This document shows, one piece after another, positions 34,820 to 45,830 of a stretch of DNA of 64,000 nt. Source of the DNA: Pyrrhosoma nymphula. Taxonomy: Eukaryota; Arthropoda; Insecta; Odonata; Coenagrionidae. Numbering within the stretch: the first letter of the stretch is position 1; each line of letters opens with the position of its first letter. The stretch covers positions 2,393,501 to 2,457,500 of the forward strand of contig OY754336.1 of the NCBI GenBank assembly GCA_963573305.1, in the 5' to 3' direction. Made by a program: the position numbers and the translations under genes. The notes beneath the pieces were generated by a model, which did no database searches, was not told the DNA's origin, and worked only from the letters and a program-made list of their open reading frames with translations.

Positions 34820-35470
34820 ATGATCTTTGAATGTTCGGTAACCTGCTGGTAGCATTTTGTGGGTGAACGACAATAGTCGCTGCCAAATGCTTTGTGTAGT
34901 GTATAGTTATCGAATTCTTTCATAATCTGTATGTAAAAAGGTTAGCTATTTATCACATAGTGATTAAAAACCTCATAATATCCATGCTTGATGCCGTTAG
35001 GGAAAATCAACAAACTTGACAAAAATCACAGATGGCATTAGTGACCAATTTTGAGGATACCAGGACTAGCCACGATATTTACCTTATGACATATGATGTC
35101 AATAAGCAGTCCAAAGCATACACTTAGCACCATAGTCCACAAGGGTAAGTCTAGCAGTCCGGAACACCTTGTTCCTTTAAAGCCACCAAAAACATCCACA
35201 GGGGAGAAGGATGCCTCGGTAGCTTAACTGGTTAAAGCACTCAACACGAAATCGAGGGATCCAGGTTCGAATCCCGGTCAAGGCGAAAGAATTTTTGTCT
35301 GTGGAATATCGTGCCATTATTGATGTTCATTTGTAGTGTAGTGCTCATCAACTTTGCTCCTGATCTGTTTTGAAGTGAGCTACCTATTGCGCAGGATCTG
35401 TAATGAATGGAAGGCAAGTGTACCGTTGTGCTGTGAAGTGATTAGTGGGCTAGAGCAAATGGAAAGTTCC
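34820..35470. repeat. dispersed repeat, copy D, interrupted by a tRNA-like sequence
   Basis: Blocks gttcggtaacctgctggta, agttatcgaatt, gtgattaaaaac and tgatgcc (34840-35000), then ctgatctgttttgaagtg and gttgtgctgtgaagtg (35360-35440), follow copy B in order. Between them, around 35010-35330, is unrelated sequence including the tRNA-like segment 35213-35285, which looks inserted. Confidence 0.6.
35213..35285 (+). repeat. tRNA-like sequence, probably pseudogene or SINE head
   Basis: A full-length cloverleaf can be drawn: acceptor GCCTCGG with TCAAGGC (one mismatch), D arm GCTT...AAGC, anticodon arm CTCAA/TCGAG with one mismatch, and T arm with GGTTCGAATCCCGG. The loop CACGAAA would give anticodon CGA but lacks the near-universal U33. 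No intron. The position inside a dispersed repeat suggests a non-functional copy or the head of a SINE. Confidence 0.45.
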
Positions 35471-35693
35471 CCATATTAGAGGTGGAAAATGTAGAAAATT
35501 GGCAAATTGAATGCTAGAATTATAAATTGCATTCTTCTAGCCAACCGGCGATGAAAGTTTCAATCTCGTGTCTTCAGTGCGAGTAATTTAAAAAAGCAAA
35601 AGGAGAAACCCCTGGACTGAGTTCAGTGCTTTTCTAATGGTGCTAAAATTTAACAAATCAGGGGTAAAATGTTCCCCTTTAAGGTAAGGTGAG

Positions 35694-36170
35694 TTGTTCT
35701 CGGGCTTCACAATAGATCCCACAACAGGTTCAATCCCCTTATGGGAGTATGCAACAGTTTTCCAGGCAGAGGTCTATGCTTTGCTGACCTGTGCCTATGC
35801 TGCCAAGGAATTATGTCGTAAAGGCAGATCAATTCACATATGCACCGATAGCAAAGCAGTTTTAAAAGCTGTCATATCTCCATGGTGCAAATCAAGACTG
35901 CTGCTGTGGTGCTGTGAAGCTTTCGATTCTCTCAGCAGACAGAGCAACGTAGAACTTTCCTGGGTCCCTGGCCACATAGGCATAACCAGAAATGAGATAG
36001 CTGACGAACTGGCAAAGGAAGGCTCAAGCGGGAACCCAATTGGACCAGAGCCTTTCATCCCAATTGCACCATCTTCAGGGATCACAAAGATCAAAGAGTT
36101 GAGCCTAGATCAATACTCTGTGATCTGGTGGAACGTACAGGGGCTCAGGCAAGCCAAGCTCCTACTGTAG
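35694..36170 (+). pseudogene. LINE RNase H domain fragment
   Basis: The frame matches the RNase H domain at the end of ORF2 in Jockey/I-like non-LTR elements. It has FQAEVYALLTCAY with the catalytic glutamate, IHICTDSKAVLKA with the second aspartate, then ELSWVPGHIGITRNEIADEL with the histidine and last aspartate. The first aspartate (usually DGS) lies upstream and is missing, and no reverse transcriptase is present. It is a truncated relic; plus orientation. Confidence 0.8.
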
Positions 36171-38560
36171 TAGGAGCTTAGCTTGTACAAGTACATAAAA
36201 TTACTGTAGTAGTGTAGAGCAAAGATATGAGAGTGAGTGAGAGTGTAGATGTCCAGTGCTTTTTTCCTCAGGCCTTAGCGCCGAGCGCTGTCGGCAGTCC
36301 AGCGAACGGCTACGCGTCCTTGGCCTTCCTCTTGCTCTCCCCTCAACCACACCGGGTCTCTCTCTCCCGCCACACTCCTCAGCGCTCATCGGAGGGTCAG
36401 AGTGAAGTGATATTTTTTTCTCGAGTCAGCTTCACATTTCATCAAAAGTATCACGTTTCACTCATCGCTTTCCCACGCGCTAACTTCTCAAGTGTCTTCC
36501 ACTAGTTTGGGGGGGGGGGGGGCGTTGCCCGCTGGGAGTCCCTCAGCAGTTATGACCGCAAGCCAAAAGTATCACATTTCCTTCATCACTTTCCCACGCC
36601 CTAACTTCTCAGGTGGCTTTCGCTAGTTGGCGGGAGGGGGCCGTCGTTTCAGAAGCTTCAGCAGCCAACTTCCATGGTTCCAACTAGTTCCAACATCAGC
36701 CTCAACACAGGATGACCATTATTTAGGACGATTTGAATGGTATCCACACCCCTCAAGGCATGAAAGCATGTTGCACTTCTTCATTGGTGGTTTGCTGCGA
36801 TGGTAGCGCCAAGGCCAACCTGGGCCTCCGATTCAGCCGACTTCTTTGTCTTTGCTCTCTCCCCCCACCCCTTCCGATACCAGATACTTTTTTCAGGTTC
36901 GCTTCAGGAGGACGGTGGTAAATCATTCCGTGATGAGCACAGGCTGACAGTGTCTTCCCTCTCTCGGCTCGTATTTTGGCTTGGGTGATCCTTTGACACC
37001 AGCCGGGATCATCCGGGGGTCGCATCCTGCTGCTCCGAGGCTTGCTGACTCAAAAAGCATTGACAGCTAATTCCCCCATGTGGCCCTCTCACACCTCCCT
37101 AGGCCACCCTCTCGCTTAGGATGAGAAAACATCACCGCTAATTTTTGGACAAGAAGAAATTTATGAGTGCGGGACGCATTCTGCTAGAACGAAATGGGAT
37201 TTATGCGAGAAGATCGCTCCTTTGCCTTGCATTAACAATGAGTTTTGCCATTATCAATTTGCAGTTGTACATTGTTTACTTGCGTCATAATTTTTACGGA
37301 TGATCCGGAAGTAAGGCGAAAGTCGAAAGCCCACACAGGGTTGATACGGCCGGTGCTCGAATGGATCGAGGTGAGCCGTTATTTCAGTCAATTCCAATTG
37401 TAACCTTACCCCGGTGATAGTGGTGAGGTAGATTTTGCACTTCCTCGTGATTTTTCCACTCTGAAATTATGTTGCGTAGTGCCTGAGAGAGCTTTGAAAC
37501 GCATCATCACATCAATAGGACAAGTGACGTACCTAGAGCATCGGAGCATGCAAAGAGGGAATCGGAACTCTGATCTCAAATTAGGTACATTTTCTTTTGA
37601 AGGTGATACATTGCCGCAAAGTAATTTCTATTTGAATAACTTTGTCGCTCGTAGCAGAAAGTGCCTGTAAATTATGCAACCTTGATGACAAACGAAAAAT
37701 CGTACTTGTTATGGCAATACGAGAGAAATAACCACTCGCTACAACCGTCCAATTTCGTATGTTATTACCATGAGACCAAACATTGGTAAAAAATCACTTG
37801 CTATAGCCAGAATATCGCTATGTACCACGCTCGTAATGACGGACTTCCACTGTATTTGGTATTGATAGTCTTCTTGTCGTCTAACTTTAATTGCTACGAC
37901 TACTCTGGGCTCTTCCTAGGAATTTTGGATACACAAGTTTTCAACCCAATGCAGTCATTAAATAAAACTGTTGACAAAGTACAAGAGGTTAGTTCATTTC
38001 AATTGTCCTATTGGAACTGTTCAAGACACATTTATTTTAATTCAACTCCTAATTCTGTCACGATTACAATAAATATTCCTTATCACCTTTTCCCTTCTAA
38101 ATTAGGCCATATGTTAAGAACAGAAAATCCACGAGGAGATTGGGAAAACAAGAATATGTTGGTGCATGCATTATTATATTGCCTGGTTGGGAAATTGCCA
38201 TAGTTCATACGACTCGACTCGACACTTATGAGTACCTGCAACTCGACTCGATACTCGACTTGAGATCATAAAGTACCTACTACTCGGGCATACCTAAAAA
38301 CAACCCCTTTAAATTTTAGTTAGGGTTTAGTTACTAGGGATGGTCTGATACAATAAATATGATACTCAATTCTCGATACCAAAATTTTCACGGTACTATT
38401 ATTTTTCGATACTTGATTCTTCAATACCATGAGTAAATTAACTCATCTATTGTTGGGAATAAATACACCAGCGCATATGTTTAACACCATTAATTCCATA
38501 ATATCAATAATTATAATAAAGAATGCAATAAGGTGGAAACTTGTGTACCATTTCTTTAGA
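36171..38560. other. repeat-rich stretch, no gene recognised
   Basis: Two tandem-like copies of an aaaagtatcac...tttcccacgc...taacttctca unit occur at about 36436-36500 and 36558-36640, with a reversed relative at 32640-32710. A short ctcgactcga cluster lies at 38205-38285. At 38336 the sequence tagggatggtctgatac with cgatac motifs resembles a hAT terminus, but no partner was found. A possible 68-bp exon at 37920 was rejected by phase. Confidence 0.4.
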
Positions 38561-38571
38561 CAAGCAATTAG

Positions 38572-40591
38572 TAGAGATCCGTGAAATTCGCGAGATGTGA
38601 TGTACCGCAAAATAACGCGATATTCCACGAAATACCACAAAATCAGTAAATAAAACGAAATTGCGCTTTTATCACGAATTTTACTTGATTTAGCAAAAAA
38701 ATCGCGAATGTAATGAGTCAAAATCGATTAAAGCCTGGGCCTTCATTGTTTAACGCTGCTGAAGTTCATTCGCGCTATCTCATTATGATCCAAAGGCCAA
38801 TAACTTGCTTTTTCGCCCGCATATAGCATTCACGTAATATATTTCAGGAACTGAACTATATTGTTTTCCCCATTCCTTCTTTAGGTTTAGCAAAAGAAAA
38901 ATATACTAAAATTTTAATAATTCAAGTTCCACACAAACAACACCTAACACACTAATTTTATAATTCCCGCGATGCACTACCTTTTGGATATGTTTAAAGA
39001 CTGGTTGTGGTGAGCTCTGCTCACCGGAACGGTGCCATATCTTTGCACCTTCGGCGCTGCCATTCCCCCCTCGACGTGATATCTCCACCAGAATTCACCA
39101 TTAAATTAGCCACGGACTCTCTCTTAGATTCCCATTTATCAATCCTCACATTCTCATGAATATCTAGAACGACGCGCTTTCTCTCCTGAAGAATTGGATA
39201 TTTGAATCCATGATGCGCTGAAAGAAATTTAATAAAAATAACACACCCGCGGAACAGCGGAAATATAAGCTCACGCACCCGGAACCCATCGATGCGGAGC
39301 AGTAATTGCGGTGACTCACGGTAATGTAGTAGACAGCTTCATTGAATAACTTGTCGCAGGAAAACCACATTGGACGCGTTTCACATGGATCCGGTCGATC
39401 CGTGCTCCGCACTACGCGTGTGGACTACTAAAAATTAAATTACTTGGCTAAAGCGGTTTAATTTTAAAAGAATATTTGTAATGCAGAGATGTAGTTCTCT
39501 TCATATAAAACAATAAAGTGCACAAATCAAATATTTTGGCCGTTACGCGATAAAGAAGATGACCGTTTGGCCGGTCTCCTAGTTTTTTGCGTGTTTTTCT
39601 TCATTCTTTCGACCGGAGAAGCTAAACCGTCCACACGCAGTGGAGCCATCCGCATTTCGCCTTCCTGCCGAGGTCCATCCGCACGCATACGGGCCACATA
39701 GACAGGTTGGTGCATACCCATGAACGTGGACGTCTTGTGCGGACGAAGCAGGTTGTAGTTTGTTGAGAGAGCTCGGTGAAATGCCACTGCGAGTTGCGCT
39801 ATGGATGGCAAAATAGACACAGTCTTTCGCTCTCTTTCTAAGATCTCTGTGCCACTATAGGGTGCACTCAAAACCGCCTTTGGCGGGCATTTTTCTTCCG
39901 TTGCTTCATAGCATGGTATATACCAATTCCTTTAATTGCACTAGGTTGCAGGACGTCCTCCAAGCTTGGCAACCTCAACACAACTGGTATTATGTGGACA
40001 CTTGGACATATGTCGTCCGCGCCAATGTGAAAGGATGTGACGCTCCGCGTGCAGAGCGCGGAGCATCCGCATCCATGTGAAATGGGCCTATTTTTTTTTT
40101 CTAGCGGACGGATCGTCGGATATTCGGCGCTCCACTGTACTTCAATGCAAATAAAATAATTTCAACACACCCCCAGGTCAAGTTTCCTATTGTGTTCAGT
40201 TATGCGTGCTCCTTTCACTACTTTTCTTGACTGATTGCGATTGGCAACAGCTGTAATCAATACTAAACGATTTTGTTGCATCTATTTCTACCTACCTTCC
40301 CTTGGCACCTTTTATTGCTCATTCTATAATATTAACGCAACCTGCACCAATTTTTTCATTTGTTTTTATCAGAAATTTAGTACAATCAACATTTTATTAC
40401 ATTTATTATGTAAAATTCTCAATAAAATTATATCCATTCACAAAACTTGTACCAAAAAAAATAAAGCACCTAGAAATTTGAAAAAAAAAATTTAAATTAT
40501 AATAACACCGCCAAGATTTTCTATAACACTGAAGCCGCATAGTTTTAAAATGAATTTTAGCAAAAAATAAAACCACTTTCACGGATCTCTA
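38572..40591. mobile_element. hAT-type element, 2.0 kb, no transposase
   Basis: Starts TAGAGATCCGTGAAA and ends with its exact reverse complement. Both sides carry the 8-bp duplication GCAATTAG (38564-38571 and 40592-40599). Left subterminal DNA is rich in cgcgaaat-like motifs. No transposase frame was seen. The inside holds a second inverted-end structure (39371-40085), so part of its length is a nested insertion. Confidence 0.88.
39371..40085. mobile_element. nested inverted-end element
   Basis: The left end gcgtttcacatggatccgg and the right end ccgcatccatgtgaaatggg are inverted repeats differing at few positions. Tgctccgc and gcggagca follow inside each. There is a minus frame (39527-39871) of basic composition without a domain. 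Exact borders and target duplication are not resolved. Confidence 0.5.
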
Positions 40592-41083
40592 GCAATTAGT
40601 TAAAAAGCTTGTTTGTGGACACAAAAGTTTGATGTGAGTAGCTGAAAACTCACAACGTGCCAAAATCTTCCTGTCCAGCAAGGTATTTTTCCGGCAATGT
40701 TAAGGAAAATAAGACACTAGAGGCCTTTGGAATGTAATTTCATGATAATTCGAACTGAACTTATGTGCAAAACTGACAGTGATGAGGCAAAAAATAGCAT
40801 TAGGTTTAGGATAATTTCTCATGCGTTTTTACCAAAAGTGGATTGTTTTGGCCACAATTTGTGAAATATAACAGCTCAAGGTTTTATTGAAATATTTAAA
40901 TTGCTATTGATGAATATACTTGAAATATGTATATGAAAATATGGTAAGAGTCTATTTTAAGCTTTTGAAGGGACTACCTCTAAATGTAAAAATAAATGTG
41001 AAATGGACAGTAATTTAAAAATTGAGGATATGATAATTATTTTTGAAGTGAAAACTTCTTATGTCGCGTTGAGCACTTTTGTA

Positions 41084-41430
41084 GATGGGTGAAAGACATT
41101 GGACTCGCGTCACCGTCACCGCTACTACATATATGTATAATTATGTGTATTCTGTATACACACAGTATACTCGCTATATACACAGTACTTGTGGATGGGT
41201 ACAAACCATTGGACTCGCATCACCGTCACCGCTACTAAATATATGTGTAATTGTATATTCTGTATATACACTTTTGTGGATGGGTAAAAGCCATTGGACT
41301 TGCGTCACCATCACCGTCACTGCTGCTAAATATATGTATAATTATGTGTATTCTGTATATACACAGTATACTCGCTATATACACGGTACTTGTGGATGGG
41401 TAAAAACTATTGGACTCGCGTCACCGTCAA
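41084..41430. repeat. minisatellite, 85-116 bp units, about 3.5 copies
   Basis: Units begin gatgggt at 41084, 41194, 41279 and 41395. They contain cattggactcgcgtcaccgt, tatgtgtattctgtatac and actcgctatatacac. Each unit includes internal gtatatac/gtatac palindromes. Units 1 and 3 are long and unit 2 lacks about 25 bp. The open reading frame across it is only a consequence of the repeats. Confidence 0.85.
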
Positions 41431-41659
41431 ATAAACTATATTATAATTTTATTCATATTACATTATATATATCTAATATACGGTTTAGTTCATTCAATTT
41501 GGGTTGCTACAAATATTGTGCCGGATAATATAATAGTCCATACTCGTGCAGGAGAGTGTACTCGATACAAGAATAGTGAAGGTTAGTACAATATAACTCA
41601 ATTTCTTTTAATACGTTCAATTTGAGTAGCTTATTCATATATACATAAACATAAACTTT

Positions 41660-41917
41660 GCAGACGATAAAAATCTACCATTGATTGAATTTTTAAATAG
41701 TGAGTTTGGTTTAACGATGTCTAATGATCGCAATCTTGGCACAACGAAATATAAAACTACTATTGATGCAGTATTTACAAGACATTTTTGCAAATTCGAA
41801 TCAAAATTATTCGTTTCTTACTTTAGTTACCATAAGCCTATTGTATCAGTTTTAGATATTGCCGATGATGATGGCGGTGATGATGAAAGAGTTGTTGAAA
41901 TAATGGATGAAAGTTGA
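41660..41917 (+). pseudogene. endonuclease-fold (EEP) C-terminal fragment
   Basis: The frame has LIEFLNSEFGLTMSNDR, then TTKYKTTIDAVFTRH and VSYFSYHKPIVSVL, closing with an acidic tail. The spacing T-x-ID-x-F and the S-x-HKPI block match the end of an exonuclease-endonuclease-phosphatase domain as carried by retroelements and Helitron-like elements. Upstream parts (catalytic glutamate) are absent. A cag directly before the first residues could be an acceptor, but no partner exon was found. Confidence 0.55.
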
Positions 41918-42506
41918 TTGTTCTGAAGTGTACAATTTTTATGTTAAATAATTGTGTGCAATAGCGCAATAAATGAATATTTAATTTATTATATACGTGA
42001 AACTACTCTCTACTGATTAATAAAACACTTCATTAGAAATTATTCCGTACATTCAAAAATGCTCACGTTATTTCAAGTTTTCACTTCTGTCGGCACTCCT
42101 GGAGTGCCTCTTTCTTTTTTTTATCGAGAGGGGCTTAAAAACGTATTAAGGTTGAGAAAGTGTTAAAATGACATACCTATGTCACAAAATATCAAATATA
42201 TGTCATTTTATGATTTTTAAACAATTTGCAAAGTTATACATATTGGCTTCCCTATTAAAAATTTATTTTTTTATATGAAATGGAATAAAGGCACTTAAGA
42301 ACAAAAAACTTTTCAATACATCAGCCTGATTACTGACCAAATTAGAGACATTTGAAAAGTGACAATTTTTCTATTGCTCATTGAATTGGCCATTTTATGT
42401 TTTTTACAAATGACCATACGTTCATGAAAAATTATCTTTAAAAATAAAATGGCTTGAGATGGAAATGGCCTATATGTATATTATAACTGCTACAAACTTT
42501 GGAGAC

Positions 42507-42638
42507 AGTATTCAGGCTTTTGGTTCTGCGATTAATTATTTAGTATTAGGCAGTAACAGTTTCGCCATGCTATGCTGCCGGCTTCGTTGGGCAGAACCAA
42601 AAGCCTGAATGAACAATGAGCTGCAAAAATCTACTAAA
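42507..42638 (-). mobile_element. 132-bp fold-back PLE-like insertion, 13-bp target duplication
   Basis: Flanked by AAACTTTGGAGAC at 42494-42506 and 42639-42651. The minus strand corresponds to the element at 17819-18315 with its middle deleted: it shares gcagctcat, attcaggctttt and ggttctgc, then CCAACGAAGCCGGCAGCATA, a stem and GAAACUGUU. Outer parts ttcaggcttttggttctg and cagaaccaaaagcctgaa pair with each other. Non-coding. Confidence 0.8.
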
Positions 42639-42824
42639 AAACTTTGGAGACCTTTCTCAGATGAATGAATCTAACCTTGATAACAAAACTTTCAGAAATG
42701 CAAATCATACAATTAATGTATTTTTCTTATTAGGTATTATAATAAATTATAGAAATAGCTCTGGCCTACCCTAGATTTTTATCTCATATGACAAGCTTCT
42801 GTAATATTTATCATTTCATTCCAG

Positions 42825-42961
42825 TGGATGCAGTAGCAGATATGGCCAGACAGATGGATCGCTACACCAAAGGATACAGAGTCACTATTTGTAATGACCT
42901 AACTCATGAGTTGTCTCAAGAAAAATATGTCAATCAAGTTTCTGAGAACAGTCTTGCTTTG
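42825..42961 (+). CDS. host-gene exon (internal)
   Basis: 137 bp between acceptor tttcattccag and donor G, GTACGT; phase 1 to 0. It joins exon 31850-32224 in frame (a valine is split across the junction) over a 10.6-kb intron. The product includes VADMARQMDRYTKGYRVTI and LTHELSQEKYVNQVSENSLA, a helical, non-transposon-like sequence. The following intron is only 66 bp, which supports it being a real exon. Family unknown. Confidence 0.7.
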
Positions 42962-43027
42962 GTACGTGCCTAGATTATAATATTTCTTGCATTAATTTCA
43001 GACGTTCCTCTTTGTTTAGATTCCCAG

Positions 43028-43139
43028 AAGGTCTTTTTTCATGATGCACATACAGTGAAAATTCCCCAAATGCAGTTTACTGCAATGCGGATTCTAATTT
43101 ACGCTGTTTATGAATCGGCACCAAGCTTGGCCAAACATG
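43028..43139 (+). CDS. host-gene exon (internal)
   Basis: 112 bp; acceptor cctctttgtttagattcccag, donor G, GTATGA; phase 0 to 1, exactly matching the phase left by exon 42825-42961. The product KVFFHDAHTVKIPQMQF then TAMRILIYAVYESAPSL looks like a buried amphipathic helix of a HEAT/ARM-type solenoid. An alternative acceptor at 43002 would shift the frame and hit a stop, so 43028 is preferred. Confidence 0.7.
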
Positions 43140-43247
43140 GTATGACCTTTCACTTTTACGTAGTGTTATAGGAGGCAGTTTTTGCAATTTTTTCCTGGTA
43201 ACCTATTAAAAATGATTCGCCATTCTTAGCCATTGATTTTATTTCAG

Positions 43248-43298
43248 CTCAGAGATTCTTCATGCAAAAATTGACCTTCAAATGTCAGCACGAAAATA
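43248..43298 (+). CDS. host-gene exon, 3' border uncertain
   Basis: A strong acceptor (cattgattttatttcag) begins the exon in the phase required by 43139. The product AQRFFMQKLTFKCQHEN continues the helix pattern. No good donor follows: ATAA with GTTATT near 43298 (phase 2) or AAAT with GTCAGC near 43282 (phase 1) are weak. Otherwise the frame stops at about 43353, which would make this the last exon. Confidence 0.5.
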
Positions 43299-43689
43299 AG
43301 TTATTTTTTTACGCCTCCTCCTTGATTCCTATGAAATATCCTTATCAATGCTGAACTGGGTTTTTATCGAAATTATATTGTGTCAATGTTTGTGCTTGAT
43401 GCTTCACCATTTTCATCAGTGTAACGCATACTATCTTACTACTTGGCACTACACCAATTGTTTCATGTAATCCTGAATACAGGATTTGGTATAGTACTTA
43501 TCTGGTGGAATGTACATATATATGAATTTGTAAAGACACGACAAAGTATTTGTTACATAGTGGCAAGACTCGTATGCTCAGGGATTGCACCTTCTTACTG
43601 TACGTGCTTTTCTCTCCGTGCTATCTGCTCCATGCGTGAGAGGAGTAAACGAGTTTGAGTCATTTGGCACTTTAAAATAATTTGCTGTT

Positions 43690-44957
43690 ACCACCCTAAA
43701 AATGAATTCTGAAGTGAAATTGCGATCGTATCCTGTGAGTACAAAACTACATATTTTAAGCGATGCCGAAAAATAGGAAATCGAGCTGCAGGAGGAAATA
43801 TGGTGTATCTGAATCATACATCAGAGACTGGAGGAAGATGAAGGAAAAACTGCAATCTGCAAAAATAAGTATGAGAGCTTTTTGGGGTAAAAGTGCAAAA
43901 TACCCTGTACTATAAAAGCGACTGGCTTCATACACCTTTGATCGACGACAGTATGCTTATGCAGTGTCAACAGAAATGTGCCAGGTGAAAACAAGAGAAA
44001 TAGCAAGAGAATTAGGTGTTCCTCTGGCAGACTTTAAGGCGAGCGGAGGATGGTTACAACGATTTTTTATCAGAAATTAGGAGAAGGACGACGATTTCCC
44101 AGCGCTTACCTGATGCATATGAAGATAAGCTGGAGAGTTTTCAGAGGCATGAAATTCAGCTGAGGAAAAAACATTGCTACTTATTGGGACAAATTGGAAA
44201 TGCAGACCAAACACCAGTGTACTTCGAGATGCCATGAGAAACAACTGTGAATGAAATTGGCCAGAAGTCTGTGCAAGTACGAAGTGGTGGTTATGAAAAA
44301 CAGTGTTGTACAGTGATGTTGACAGTACTGGCAGATAGGAAACAAAGCCCAACTATGTTATTTTTAAACGAAAAACTCGACCTGAGAAAGTGATATTTCC
44401 AGCCGGTATAATAGTAAGAGTGCAAGAAAATGGTTGGATGGACAGTAATATGGTCTAAGATTGGATAAAATGTATGTGGGAATCCCGTCCTGGTGCCTTA
44501 CTATGGTTGCGGAGCATGTTAGTACTTTAGTAGTTTTGTTAGTAGTAGTAGTTAGTGTTAGTAGTTTTTGGGCATCTTAAAGAACCTGTAAAACAAAGGC
44601 TGCAAGAAGGAAAGACTGACCAGATGACAATTCCAGGTGGCATGACGTCTTTGTTGCAGCCATTAGACGTTTGCATAAATAGACCAAAGCGAACATGAAG
44701 AGCCTGTACAGAGAGTGGATGGCAAGTGTATAGTACATGAAGACACTCCCACGGGAAAAATAAAAAAACCAGAGATGACGCAGAGTTGTCAGTGGATTTT
44801 GGCATAATTGAAGATGATTCCAGAGGATTTAGTCGTAAAAAGCTTTAAGAAATGTTGCATTTCAAATGACATGGACGGCAATGAAGACAGTGAGGTGTGG
44901 GACAGTGAAAGTGAGGATGTGATTTTCTCAGATCTTAGTAGCAGTGACGAAAGCTAA
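43690..44957 (+). pseudogene. pogo-type transposase, degenerate
   Basis: Pieces in shifting frames follow the DDE_1/CENP-B-related transposase. They are an N-terminal helix-turn-helix-like start (MNSEVKLRSYPVSTKL), IGNADQTPVYFEMP around 44200 with the first catalytic aspartate, MTSLLQPLDVCINRP at about 44640-44685 near the last acidic residue, and the C-terminus MIPEDLVVKSFKKCCISND ending SSSDES and a stop at 44957. Stops and frameshifts and a short tagtagtagt insertion near 44525-44565 have destroyed it. It lies in the host gene's last intron on the same strand. Confidence 0.85.
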
Positions 44958-45474
44958 AAGTGAGAACTATTATGATATATTTATTCATTAGTGATTCACA
45001 ATCCTATTTCCACGAATGTGTTTTTCTTTAGTTTAATAGAATGATAACTGCTATTACATTGAGTTTAGTTTTTCCGTGTGTTTCCAAGACGTTCCGGTGT
45101 TGTTAAATCGTCCCAGCCCACAGCTACTGCAAAGAAAGCTGACGAGACCACCGCTATCAGGCATCTATCAGGTATGGACGGCATTCTGCTTTTATTTGTT
45201 TATTTGCCGATGGATTTCTGTAATCGAATGATCACGGGTTGAAATTGTATATAGTTCTGCAATTATTTTAGTAGGATATTTCATTTCGAACTGATGCCAT
45301 TTTTATAGCTGGATGATGTGATTGTATACAACTGTGATTACTGTGTGATGTTAGCGGATATAAAGATGCACAATAAAACACTGGCTGTGTATCGTGTGCA
45401 TTCATGTTATGACAAAATGATGCAAGCTCAAGGGTAAAAAATTGATTTTTTGATAAAAATAATTTTTTTCCTCA

Positions 45475-45558
45475 CGAGCCTGCCCGAAAATGGGGGTGCG
45501 CGGGTTACACGAGCGCATGGCTTACACGAGGGTGCGGCTTACACGAGTAAATACGGTA
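45475..45558. mobile_element. right terminal region of the pogo-type element
   Basis: Three ttacacgag motifs in a row end with ggcttacacgagtaaatacggta. Read inward this is TACCGTATTTACTCGTGTAA, a well-known type of pogo-family terminus. The left terminus was not found, so the element around 43690-45558 is 5' truncated or rearranged. Confidence 0.6.
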
Positions 45559-45666
45559 TATAAATTCTTTGTCAGTCATTGTTTATAAAACATTTCATAT
45601 GCAAGTTTTATTATATATTTGTGTATGAAAGTTTTAAGCATGTTAAGCCCTCAGTTAATCCGTGAG

Positions 45667-45830
45667 ACAAAATTAATTCAAGTAAAGTCATCTTCAAGTG
45701 CAAGAAGCGCAATGTTTCCAAAGAACATTGTAACAAGTTGCTTCTTCTGGTCCAATCATCCAACCTGCCAAGTACCCAACCTAAACTTGCCATCAATCTC
45801 AGCATCATGAGAACCATTTTAAAAGCATAA
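45667..45830 (+). CDS. possible terminal exon of the host gene
   Basis: The frame ends with a TAA at 45828-45830 and reads KVIFKCKKRNVSKEHCNKLL then LVQSSNLPSTQPKLAINLSI, natural-looking helices. A polyadenylation signal AATAAA follows at 45966-45971. The acceptor is uncertain: GAG before 45667 (phase 1) or CAAG before 45683 (phase 2), both with weak pyrimidine tracts. It fits the candidate donors of the preceding exon. Confidence 0.4.

Noticed and set aside
35213..35285. Functional tRNA-Ser(CGA)
   Set aside because: The anticodon loop lacks U33 and two stems have mismatches; it sits inside a repeat. Kept only as tRNA-like.
37920..37987. 68-bp open segment with AG and GTTAGT borders as a host exon
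   Set aside because: It would start in phase with exon 31850-32224 but ends on a whole codon, and the next good exon (42825) then runs straight into a stop. Exon 31850 joins 42825 directly without it.
41085..41528. 147-residue repetitive frame as a protein gene
   Set aside because: It is the minisatellite read in frame; no start context, domain or flanking exon.
43821..44352. Minus frames across 43.8-44.4 kb
   Set aside because: They are opposite-strand shadows of the degenerate pogo transposase on plus.
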